Shown here in pieces: positions 40,931-49,102 of a stretch of 64,000 nucleotides of DNA. The stretch comes from VXYL01 sp963665195 (GTDB lineage Bacteria; Pseudomonadota; Gammaproteobacteria; Pseudomonadales; Azotimanducaceae): contig OY762070.1 in the NCBI GenBank assembly GCA_963665195.1, forward strand, positions 2,728,001 through 2,792,000, given 5' to 3'. The number at the start of each line of letters is the position of its first letter. Position 1 is the stretch's first letter. Position numbers and translations under genes: made by a program. The notes under the pieces are model-generated. The model saw nothing but the letters and a program-made list of their open reading frames with translations, was not told the DNA's origin and did not search any database.

Positions 40931-43384
40931 GTGAAACGCGCCGTCTCGGCGCGCGACGCCGAGCGCATCGCCGCCCTGCCGCTGTGGGGCGAGGCGCCGC
41001 TGCCGCCGGAGCGGCAGAGAGCGGACGATGCCGACGCGCGCGGCTTCGCGGACGTGATTCGCATCCTGCTGCGCACCTGGCCTTGGCTGAAGCCGCTGGT
41101 GTTCGGCACTTGGCGCGAACGGCCGCTGCCGGTAGCGGCACGGGGGGCCGAGAGCACGGTTTGGCGTTTCGGCTATGCGCCGGTGCTGGTCACTGCGCTC
41201 GCCGGCGCCGCGCCTGTGGTTGGCTGGCTGCCGCTGGGCTTGAATTGGCAATACGACCTGCTGCTCGGCGCAACGGCCGTCATGGCCGCGGCGAGTTGGG
41301 CGGCGACGGCTGCCCGGCACCGCGGCGACCGGCCGCGCCTGCTGGCGGGCGCCGTCGCGGTGCTGGCGGGCGTGGGCCTGCTCGCCAATCTGTTCGCCGT
41401 GCTGGCCGTGGAAGGAGCATGGGACAACGTCGCCGTGGGCCTGGTCAGCGCTGGCGCGCTGCTGCTCTGGCTGGTCCACTTCCGCCGCGAAGACGGCATG
41501 CTGCATGTCCGGGTCCGCGTCGGCTGCCACCTGGTCTACTACTACGCGCTGGTTTGGCTGAGCACGCTCACCGGCATCATTACGGCGCTCTTCACCATCG
41601 ACCTGCTGAACCAGTCCATCCTCCAGGCCGAGCCACTGACGCCCTTCCTCGCCGACTTCGTGGGCCGCGAGGACCTCGGCCAGGGCGCTGCCGAGTCGCT
41701 CACCGCGGCCGAGCGGCAGGAGTTGCAGCGCATCTACATCCTGTTCGTGGTGGCCATCGGCACGATCACCGTGCCCCTCTCGCTGGCGCTGCCGTACTAC
41801 AACGTCTGGATCCTGCAGCGCATCAACCAGGACCTGCGCCTTGCGTTGCTGGAACGCTGGCATCAGCTTTCGCTGCGCTACCACGGCGACCACCGCGTCG
41901 GCGACTCGGTGTACCGCATCTACCAGGACAGCGCCCAGGTGACGGCCATCGTCGGCATGCTGGTGTCCGTCGCCACGCAAGCGACCACCTATGCCGCGAC
42001 CATCTTCTTCATCGCCGCCCTCGATCCGCTGCTCGGCGTGATGGGCGCCACCTTCGCGGTGGTGGCGATCCTTTGGGGACGCTGGTTCTCGCCGCGCATC
42101 AGGGTGCGCTCGCTGACGGCCCGAGAAGCGAACTCGGATCTCACCTCGCGCACCCAGGAAGCGCTCGGCGCGCTGCGCGTCATCAAGGCCGCCGGCGCGG
42201 AGGAGATGGAGCAGCGCCGCTTCGAGGCGGACTCGGTAGTCGCCTTCAACGCCGCCTACCGCATCCGCTCGCTGGTGGCGGGCGTGTCGATCATCATGTT
42301 CGTGCTGGCCGGCGCGGTGCTCATCAGCGGCGAGTTCGTCATGGCGGTGTGGGCGGCGGAGAACCGGGAAGCGTTCGCCGCGGTGCTGATCGGCCTGGTC
42401 GGTCTCAGCTTCGTGCGCTGGAATCTGGGCGCCTTCCAATGGGCGCATGCGGAACTCACCAAGGGCGGGGAGCTGGCTGGCAGCCTGCTGCGGCAATGGA
42501 CCAATGCCCAGGACATGGCCATGGGCCTGGACCGGGTGTTCGAGATACTCGACATCGAGCCGGACGTAGCGAACGCCACCGACGCGGTGCCGATGCCGCC
42601 GACCGCGGCCGAGGTGCGCTTCGAGCGGGTGGCGTTCGCCTACGAGCCGTCGCGGCCCGTGCTGCGCGACGTGAGCTTCACCGCCCGGGCCGGGGAAATC
42701 ACCGCCATCGTCGGCCCGACCGGGTCCGGCAAGAGCACGCTGATGGCGCTCTTGACGCGGCTGTTCGATCCCGATGCCGGCAGCATCGCCATCGACGGCG
42801 TCGACCTGCGCCGCATCGATGTGGCGAGCCTGCGCCGCGACGTCGCGATCGCCCTGCAGGAGAACGTGCTCTTCGCCCTGAGCGTGCGCGACAACCTTCG
42901 CTACGCCGCGCCCGCCGCGACGGACGAGCAACTCGCCGCCGCCATCCACGTCTCCTGCGTGGACGACTACGTGGCGAGCCTTCCCGACGGCCTCGACACC
43001 GTGCTTGGCGATCGCGGCGGCAGACTCTCGACCGGCCAGCGCCAGCGCCTGTCCATCGCCCGGGCGGTGGCCAAGGACGCGCAGATGCTGATCCTGGACG
43101 AACCGACTGCGGCGCTCGACGCGGCGACGGAGCACAGGGTGCTTGAACGCCTCGCGAACTGGGGCCGGGGCATGGACGGCGGCCGCCAGCGGGCCGTCTT
43201 CCTCATCACCCATAGGATTTCGACCATCCGCCAAGCGCACCGGATTCTCTATCTGGAGGACGGCCGGGTGGCGGAAGAGGGCGATCACGAGGCGCTGATG
43301 GCGCTGCCCGAGGGCCGCTATCGCCGGTTCGTCGAGACCGAGACGGCCCTCTCGGCACGGGTCGCGGGGCGGGGCGGGGTCTAG
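40931..43384 (+). CDS. ABC exporter, fused membrane and ATPase domains (first half-transporter)
   Basis: The 817-aa half-transporter starts at GTG 40931. Residues 75-190 add an N-terminal set of membrane helices before the regular six-helix exporter domain. The ATPase domain has Walker A GPTGSGKST, a variant signature LSTGQRQRLSIARA, Walker B ILDEPTAALD and an H-loop in LITHRISTI. It is followed directly by a second half-transporter, so a heterodimer is likely. Unusual is the large N-terminal extension, comparable to extra TMD0-like segments. Confidence 0.92.
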   Translation: MKRAVSARDAERIAALPLWGEAPLPPERQRADDADARGFADVIRILLRTWPWLKPLVFGTWRERPLPVAARGAESTVWRFGYAPVLVTALAGAAPVVGWLPLGLNWQYDLLLGATAVMAAASWAATAARHRGDRPRLLAGAVAVLAGVGLLANLFAVLAVEGAWDNVAVGLVSAGALLLWLVHFRREDGMLHVRVRVGCHLVYYYALVWLSTLTGIITALFTIDLLNQSILQAEPLTPFLADFVGREDLGQGAAESLTAAERQELQRIYILFVVAIGTITVPLSLALPYYNVWILQRINQDLRLALLERWHQLSLRYHGDHRVGDSVYRIYQDSAQVTAIVGMLVSVATQATTYAATIFFIAALDPLLGVMGATFAVVAILWGRWFSPRIRVRSLTAREANSDLTSRTQEALGALRVIKAAGAEEMEQRRFEADSVVAFNAAYRIRSLVAGVSIIMFVLAGAVLISGEFVMAVWAAENREAFAAVLIGLVGLSFVRWNLGAFQWAHAELTKGGELAGSLLRQWTNAQDMAMGLDRVFEILDIEPDVANATDAVPMPPTAAEVRFERVAFAYEPSRPVLRDVSFTARAGEITAIVGPTGSGKSTLMALLTRLFDPDAGSIAIDGVDLRRIDVASLRRDVAIALQENVLFALSVRDNLRYAAPAATDEQLAAAIHVSCVDDYVASLPDGLDTVLGDRGGRLSTGQRQRLSIARAVAKDAQMLILDEPTAALDAATEHRVLERLANWGRGMDGGRQRAVFLITHRISTIRQAHRILYLEDGRVAEEGDHEALMALPEGRYRRFVETETALSARVAGRGGV

Positions 43385-43390
43385 CGCACC

Positions 43391-45400
43391 GTGGCCGACG
43401 CCGCTTGGATGCCGGCGGGCAACCGTGCCCAGGAGCGCGAGCTCGACGCCGCGGCGAGCCCGCTCGACGTCCACACCGACACGAACTTCCGGGAAACGCT
43501 CGCGCTGGTGCTGCGCTCCATCTCCTACATCGGCTACTTCAAGGCGCGCTTCGCCGCCAAGTTCCTAGTGATGTGGCTGTCTCTGCTGACGCCGCTGCTG
43601 CTGCCGTGGCCGCTGAAGGTGGTGATCGACAACGTGGTGCTCGGCGCGCCCGTGGACCCGGACGCCTTCCCGGCCTACTTCGCGCCGTTCGTGCGGCTGC
43701 TGGACGGCATGGGGCCGCTCGAGATGATGGTCTGGGTGGCCGGGCTCGGCAGCGCGCTGCTGATCGTCTTCGGCGCTTTCGGCACGACGGTGGACTTCAC
43801 CGAAGCGCAGCTCGAACAGGGCCACGACACCGCCACGCGCACCGAGAACGAGGCCAACGCCGCGTACAGCAAGTTCGCCGGCATCGTCGGCTTCGTGGAG
43901 TTCCGGCTGCAGCTGCGCCTGACCCAGGCCCTGAACCACCTGCTGCGGGCGCAGCTCTTCGAGCGCATCCAGGCTCTGCCCGTGCCGGTGCTGAACGACC
44001 AGCGCATCGGCGACAGCCTGTACCGCGTGATGTACGACACGCCGGCGCTGACCAACGTCTTCTACCAGTTCATCATGTCGCCGGTGCTGGCGATCATCAC
44101 CGCCTTCGTGATCCTGCTGGTGATGTCCTTCAACTACGGCGACGCGCCGGAAGTGGTCTATCTGGCGCTCTTCATGCTGCCGTTGCAGTGGCTCGCCATC
44201 GTGCCCTTCCCGCGGCTCATGCGCCGCCGCAGCCAAGCCAGCCGGGCCGCCGGCGCGGTGACCACCGGCAACGTCGAAGAGGGCATGAGCAACGTGCTCG
44301 CCGTGCAGAGCCTTGGCGGCAACCGCCAGGAGCGCGGCCGCTTCGACCGCCACAGCACCGAATCCTTCAAGCGCTACCGCGCCCAGGTGCTGGTGGACAT
44401 CATGATCCGCGCCTCCATGCAGATCGCCCGCGGCCTGCTCGGCCTCGTCGCCTTCTACTTCATCAGCGCCCGCGTCATCGAAGGCGTGCTGACGCCCGGC
44501 GACTACGGCGTTCTCATCTACTACTACGCTTGGCTCTCGGGTGCGCTGACGGCCATTCCCTACGTCTGGATCCGCATCCAGCACAACATCCCGGGCGTGC
44601 GCCGCGTGTTCTTCCTGATGGACCTGCCGAGCGAGCAGTACACGCACGGCGAGCGGCTGCGGCGCATCGAGCAGGGCATCGAGATGCGCGGCGTCGGGCT
44701 CGTCTATTCCGACGGGCGCCCGGCGCTCGCGGACATCGACTTCGACGCCAAGGTGGGCGAGATCACGGCCCTGGTCGGCCCGACCGGCGCCGGCAAGACC
44801 AGCCTCGCCCACCTGATCCCCGCCTACCACGCGCCGACGGCCGGCCGGATCAGCATCGACGGCGTGGCCATCGGCGACATCGCGGTCGCGAGCCTGCGCC
44901 GCCAGGTGGCCTACGTGTTCCAGGAGACCCAGCTCTTCTCGGACTCCATCCTGGACAACGTCCGCTACGCCAAGCCCGACGCGACGCTTGAGGAAGTGGA
45001 GCGCGTCGCCCGCATCGCCGGCGCCCACGACTTCATCGCCGCGCTGCCGGATGGCTACCGGACGAAGCTCGGCACGGTGACCAGCAAGCTTTCCGTCGGC
45101 CAGAAGCAGCGAATCGCCATCGCCCGCGGCCTCTTGCAGGATGCCAGCGTGCTGATTCTGGACGAGCCGACCTCCGCGCTGGATCCAGAGACGGAGTCCT
45201 ACCTGATCGATGCGCTGGAGGAAGCCGCCAAGGACAAGCTGGTGATCGTGATCGCCCATCGCCTGTCGACCGTGGCCCGGGCGGACAAGGTGGTGTTCTT
45301 GGAAGAGGGCCGCATCGTCGAGCAGGGCGCCCCGGCGGAACTGCTGGCGAACCAGAACGGGCGCTATCGGGCTTTCGTGGAGTTGCAGTCCGCGGCTTGA
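43391..45400 (+). CDS. ABC exporter, fused membrane and ATPase domains (second half-transporter)
   Basis: The 669-aa partner starts at GTG 43391, 6 nt after the first half-transporter. It has a six-helix exporter domain and an ATPase domain with Walker A GPTGAGKTS, signature LSVGQKQRIAIARG, Walker B ILDEPTSALD and H-loop IAHRLSTV. Both proteins keep the catalytic Glu. Together they probably export a product of the SDR/PhyH genes or a lipid. Confidence 0.92.
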   Translation: MADAAWMPAGNRAQERELDAAASPLDVHTDTNFRETLALVLRSISYIGYFKARFAAKFLVMWLSLLTPLLLPWPLKVVIDNVVLGAPVDPDAFPAYFAPFVRLLDGMGPLEMMVWVAGLGSALLIVFGAFGTTVDFTEAQLEQGHDTATRTENEANAAYSKFAGIVGFVEFRLQLRLTQALNHLLRAQLFERIQALPVPVLNDQRIGDSLYRVMYDTPALTNVFYQFIMSPVLAIITAFVILLVMSFNYGDAPEVVYLALFMLPLQWLAIVPFPRLMRRRSQASRAAGAVTTGNVEEGMSNVLAVQSLGGNRQERGRFDRHSTESFKRYRAQVLVDIMIRASMQIARGLLGLVAFYFISARVIEGVLTPGDYGVLIYYYAWLSGALTAIPYVWIRIQHNIPGVRRVFFLMDLPSEQYTHGERLRRIEQGIEMRGVGLVYSDGRPALADIDFDAKVGEITALVGPTGAGKTSLAHLIPAYHAPTAGRISIDGVAIGDIAVASLRRQVAYVFQETQLFSDSILDNVRYAKPDATLEEVERVARIAGAHDFIAALPDGYRTKLGTVTSKLSVGQKQRIAIARGLLQDASVLILDEPTSALDPETESYLIDALEEAAKDKLVIVIAHRLSTVARADKVVFLEEGRIVEQGAPAELLANQNGRYRAFVELQSAA

Positions 45401-45589
45401 GCGTCGGCGACGAGGACGCAAGGGTGTCGTCCAGGCCCTGCCCGTCGGCTGTACGACAGACGTCTGCTGAACGCGCCAACAGCGGTACGCGACTCCAGCG
45501 CCGGCCGTGGCTCTCGCTTCGCTTGAACGGCAGCGGCGAAGACGTTAGCGTTTGGAACCGGCTTCGAGCAGGTCCGGAAAGTGTTCCCC

Positions 45590-46861
45590 ATGGAAGGCAT
45601 GCGCCAGTCAATGCGGCAGGAACGAGTCAATCGCGAGCGGCGCTGCTCCCTCTTCGCCGCGTCGCTGGTGGCGTTCGCCACGGTGGGTCCAATGGAAGCG
45701 AAAGCGGAATACACGCTGGGCGGGGATTCCCTGCCGCAGGACGGGGTGCCCAAGGGCACGGTGACGAAGTACGTTCGGGATGGCAGCGCGATCTATCCCG
45801 GCACGACGCACGAGTACTGGGTATACGTGCCGGCGCAGTACACGGGCGCGAAGCCCGCGGCGGTGATGGTGTTCCAGGACGGCGGCGGCTACGTGGCCGC
45901 CGACGGCCCGGTGCGGGCGCCGACCGTCTTCGACAACCTCATCCACAAGCGCGAGATGCCGGTGACGATCGGCATCTTCGTCAACCCCGGCCGGAGGGAG
46001 CATGAGTACCAGCGTTCGGCGCAGTACGTCCCGCTGGACGACACCTACGCCCGCTTCCTGCTTGAGGAGGTGTTGCCGTGGGTGGGCGAGGATTACAGTC
46101 TTGTCGATGACGCCGCCGGCCGCGCCATCTGCGGCATGAGCGACGGCGGCCTTGCCTCCTTCACCGTGGCCTGGCAGCGCCCGGACGCCTTCAGCAAGGC
46201 GATCAGCCACATCGGCAGCTACACCAGACTGCACGGCGGTTCCACCTACCCGTACCTGATCCGCCAAACCCGCGGCGACCCCAAGCCGATCCGCGTCTTC
46301 CTGCAGGACGGCGCGAACGACATCAACCTCACGGAAGGCAACTGGACGCTGGCGAATCTGGCCATGGAGTCCGCCCTGATGTTCGCCCGCTACGACTACC
46401 GCTTCAAGATGGGCACCGGCGGCCACGACCTGGACCACGGCGGCGCGATCTTCCCGGATACGCTGCGCTGGATCTGGCGGGATTACCCGGGCGTCGAGTA
46501 CAACGCCCCGGGGCTTGAGGCCGTGACCGGGCGCTGGGACGTGGTGACCAACGTAAACGGCTTGGTGCGCGACAGCGTGCTGACGGTGGCAGCAGACGCC
46601 GGCGCGCTGACCGCGAGCATCGACGACGCCGTGGATGGCGAAATCGAAGTCACGAACATCGGCTTCGAGTACGACGTGCTGACCTACGAGTACAACCCGC
46701 CCGCATCCCAAGCCGCCTGGGGCAAGGGCCACACCGGCCCGATGACGGCATGGCTCAAAGTAGACGCCGACACGTTCCGGGGGGCCTTGAGCGGGGAAAG
46801 CACCATCGCAATGGACTACTCGGTGCGCGGCGAACGGCGAGCGCCCGAGGCCCGGGATTGA
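45590..46861 (+). CDS. Secreted esterase (enterochelin esterase-like alpha/beta hydrolase)
   Basis: A hydrolase of about 423 aa with an N-terminal signal (AASLVAFATVG...AKAE). The nucleophile elbow is GMSDGG; VMVFQDGGGY forms the oxyanion region and GGHDLDHGG carries the likely catalytic His. Residues beyond 330 form an extra C-terminal domain. The start at ATG 45590 is favoured (GGAAAG upstream), with GTG 45581 as alternative. The protein probably acts in the periplasm. It precedes the PT-associated unit on the same strand. Confidence 0.82.
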   Translation: MEGMRQSMRQERVNRERRCSLFAASLVAFATVGPMEAKAEYTLGGDSLPQDGVPKGTVTKYVRDGSAIYPGTTHEYWVYVPAQYTGAKPAAVMVFQDGGGYVAADGPVRAPTVFDNLIHKREMPVTIGIFVNPGRREHEYQRSAQYVPLDDTYARFLLEEVLPWVGEDYSLVDDAAGRAICGMSDGGLASFTVAWQRPDAFSKAISHIGSYTRLHGGSTYPYLIRQTRGDPKPIRVFLQDGANDINLTEGNWTLANLAMESALMFARYDYRFKMGTGGHDLDHGGAIFPDTLRWIWRDYPGVEYNAPGLEAVTGRWDVVTNVNGLVRDSVLTVAADAGALTASIDDAVDGEIEVTNIGFEYDVLTYEYNPPASQAAWGKGHTGPMTAWLKVDADTFRGALSGESTIAMDYSVRGERRAPEARD

Positions 46862-46873
46862 GTGGAGATGGCA

Positions 46874-47413
46874 ATGCGCTCTATGCGCGAGCTTGAGCAG
46901 GCGGCGCAGGCTCCGCTGGCCGAGCCCTACGCTCGCCTCATGGCAACCGGCCGTGGCAAGCACGTTGGGCCTTTCAGCTACTACCACATGGCATTGGTTT
47001 CCACATTGCCCGGTCTACCAGATCGGCTCGCCCAGGCGCGGACCGACCTCGGTCTCGCCGCCGGAGACTTCAACGTGATCAAGCTCGATGCCGGGGAGCG
47101 GCTGAGCTTCCTTCGGTACGAGGACTTCGACGAGGCGCCCTTTCCAGCGTTGCTCATCGCGGAGTCCTGTCGCGTCCGGCAGCGCAAGGTGCTGTTTACG
47201 GACTACACCAACCGAGCCAATCCGCCGATCTTGCATCGCAAGGAGCTCCTGTTTCCCGCGGACCATCCCATCGTTTCGAGCGCCGCATCCCTCACGCAGC
47301 GACTAGACCGGCGAGGAGCTTTCCGGCCCAGCACCACCATCGGCACCCGGTCCGGCTGGGAGACGCGCTTGGCGGAACTGCGGCTCGACACCGCCGGCCG
47401 GCCCCTGCGATGA
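46874..47413 (+). CDS. DNA phosphorothioation-associated protein, partner of the methyltransferase
   Basis: The 179-aa protein contains GPFSYYHMALVSTLP, FLRYEDFDEAPFPALL and NPPILHRKELLFP. Its FLRYEDF segment and the following strands resemble the C-terminal segment FLRYDDFEGAERPKLVERV of the methyltransferase encoded next, so the two share a domain. The stop overlaps the methyltransferase ATG (ATGA), as if a larger protein had been split. Start choice is uncertain among 46862, 46868, 46874 and 46883. A second copy, interrupted by an IS element, lies at 61456-62859. Confidence 0.75.
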   Translation: MRSMRELEQAAQAPLAEPYARLMATGRGKHVGPFSYYHMALVSTLPGLPDRLAQARTDLGLAAGDFNVIKLDAGERLSFLRYEDFDEAPFPALLIAESCRVRQRKVLFTDYTNRANPPILHRKELLFPADHPIVSSAASLTQRLDRRGAFRPSTTIGTRSGWETRLAELRLDTAGRPLR

Positions 47414-48738
47414 GCGGGCCTAGGGAACCCATCGCCCGCCATCGAACTGCGCAACGGCGGCTCGACCTTTCGTCCCCCATCCGGCACCTGATGGACTTGG
47501 GCTTCCTGAACGGCAGCCACAGTCTCTTCGACTACGGCTGCGGCCGCGGAGATGACCTACGCCTCCTGAAGGGCATGGACGTCGAAGCCAGCGGCTGGGA
47601 TCCGGTCTTCCACCCCGATGGCGAACGGCGCCCCGCCGACATCGTGAACCTCGGCTTCGTCTTGAACGTCATTGAAAACTCGCAAGAACGCACCGAGACC
47701 CTGCGTTCGGCCTTCGGGCTGGCTCGGAAGGTGCTCATCGTGAGCGTCATGCTCGGCTATGCAGCCCACCGTGCGCAGTTCACCCCGCACAACGATGGCG
47801 TGCGCACGCAGCGCAACACCTTCCAGAAGTACTTCGCCCAGGACGAGTTCCGCGCCTACGTCGAAAAGACCACTGGCGCCAACGCCATTCCCATCGCTCC
47901 CGGCATCTGCCTCGTGTTCCGCGACCCGAGGGATGAGCAGCTATTCCTCCTCGCTCGCCAGCAGGTGAAGCGCGAATGGCGCCTGCTGCGCCGCGAGCCG
48001 AACACCGACGCCATCGCGAAGATGGTGGAAACGCACCGGCCCCAGATCGACGCCTACTGGCGCACCGCATTGGAGCTCGGCCGCCCGCCGATTGCCGAGG
48101 AGTGTGCGGCTGCACTGCCGCTCACCACTCTGGTCGGCTCCTGGCGCCGGGTCCACGACTGGGTGGCGCGGTTCTTCGACCCCGATGAGGCCGAAGCCGC
48201 CGCCATCGGCCGCCAGGAAGACCTGCTCGTCTACTTCGCCCTCGGCCACTTTGGGCGCCGCCGGCCGTACAAGGAGCTCCCGCCCCGCCTACAGCGCGAC
48301 GTCCGCCACTTCTTCGGCAACATCACGCGGGCCAAGGCCGCCGGCAAGCGGGCGCTGTTCGCAGTGGCCGACAGCGAACGCCTCATGGAAGCCGCCCTGT
48401 TCTGCCACGAGGAGCTCGGCATCGGCAGACTGAACGGCACGCACGATCTGACGTTCCACCAGTCGCTACTTGCAGAGTGCCTGCCGTTGATCCGCATCTA
48501 CGTGGGGTGTGCGCTGACGCTCTTCGGGGAGCCGGGGGCCGTAGACCTCATCAAGGTCCACTTGGAATCCAGCAAGGTGACCTTCCTGCGGTACGACGAC
48601 TTCGAGGGGGCAGAGCGGCCCAAACTGGTCGAGCGGGTCAAGGTGGACCTGCCGCGCCTCCGCGTTGACTTCTTCGACTACTTGGGCCACGAGCCCCAGC
48701 CCCTGGACGGCCTCGCGGGGGACTACTACCAGCGCTAG
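47410..48738 (+). CDS. DNA phosphorothioation-associated putative methyltransferase
   Basis: The 442-aa protein belongs to the methyltransferase family found next to dnd genes. The SAM motif is SLFDYGCGRGDDLRLLKG (residues 38-55), followed by DIVNLGFVLNVIEN and VLIVSVMLGYAAHR. The C-terminal third (RIYVGCALTLFGEPGAVDLI, FLRYDDFEGAERP) is family-specific. Its target is unknown; methylation of DNA near or instead of PT has been proposed only by association. It converges with dndE, the stops being 1 nt apart. Confidence 0.88.
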   Translation: MSGPREPIARHRTAQRRLDLSSPIRHLMDLGFLNGSHSLFDYGCGRGDDLRLLKGMDVEASGWDPVFHPDGERRPADIVNLGFVLNVIENSQERTETLRSAFGLARKVLIVSVMLGYAAHRAQFTPHNDGVRTQRNTFQKYFAQDEFRAYVEKTTGANAIPIAPGICLVFRDPRDEQLFLLARQQVKREWRLLRREPNTDAIAKMVETHRPQIDAYWRTALELGRPPIAEECAAALPLTTLVGSWRRVHDWVARFFDPDEAEAAAIGRQEDLLVYFALGHFGRRRPYKELPPRLQRDVRHFFGNITRAKAAGKRALFAVADSERLMEAALFCHEELGIGRLNGTHDLTFHQSLLAECLPLIRIYVGCALTLFGEPGAVDLIKVHLESSKVTFLRYDDFEGAERPKLVERVKVDLPRLRVDFFDYLGHEPQPLDGLAGDYYQR

Positions 48739-48739
48739 G

Positions 48740-49102
48740 TCACGGCGGCCGCTGCTCTCCGAGGTTGGCCACATCCATGAGACGCCGGACATGCCCCATC
48801 TTATGCAGCCCGTTCTCGATGTGGTTGGCAATGATCGCCCCCGGCTGCCCCTCGTCCCTCGTGATCTCGACATAGCGGATCAGCAGCAGGTCGTAGAGCT
48901 CTTGGTGCTCCCCGAAAAGCGTAGGAGCATTGAACTCCTGTCCATGGAAATCCGCACACTCCCGCCCGAGTCGGCGCATGTCGCGGGCTGAAAGAAGAAA
49001 TGCGAAGCGACTCAGTATGTTAGGCGTGAGACCGGTACGCGACTTCAGATACCTGAGGCGACCGGTGGACCACTCGGATATGCGGACGCGGTGCGGGATC
49101 AT
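48740..49102 (-). CDS. dndE: DNA sulfur modification protein DndE
   Basis: The 120-aa protein matches DndE: RLRYLKSRTGLTPNILSR near the N-terminus, then FGEHQELYDLLLIRYVEI and the C-terminal HIENGLHKMGHV. DndE is a small helical protein that forms tetramers and binds nicked DNA in known systems; it is needed for backbone sulfur insertion with DndC and DndD. Its ATG overlaps the dndD stop (ATGA). Confidence 0.93.
   Translation of the reverse strand: MIPHRVRISEWSTGRLRYLKSRTGLTPNILSRFAFLLSARDMRRLGRECADFHGQEFNAPTLFGEHQELYDLLLIRYVEITRDEGQPGAIIANHIENGLHKMGHVRRLMDVANLGEQRPP

Noticed and set aside
40718..43474. 918-aa open frame antisense to the first ABC exporter gene
   Set aside because: His/Arg/Gly-rich composition typical of antisense frames in GC-rich genes; no domain.
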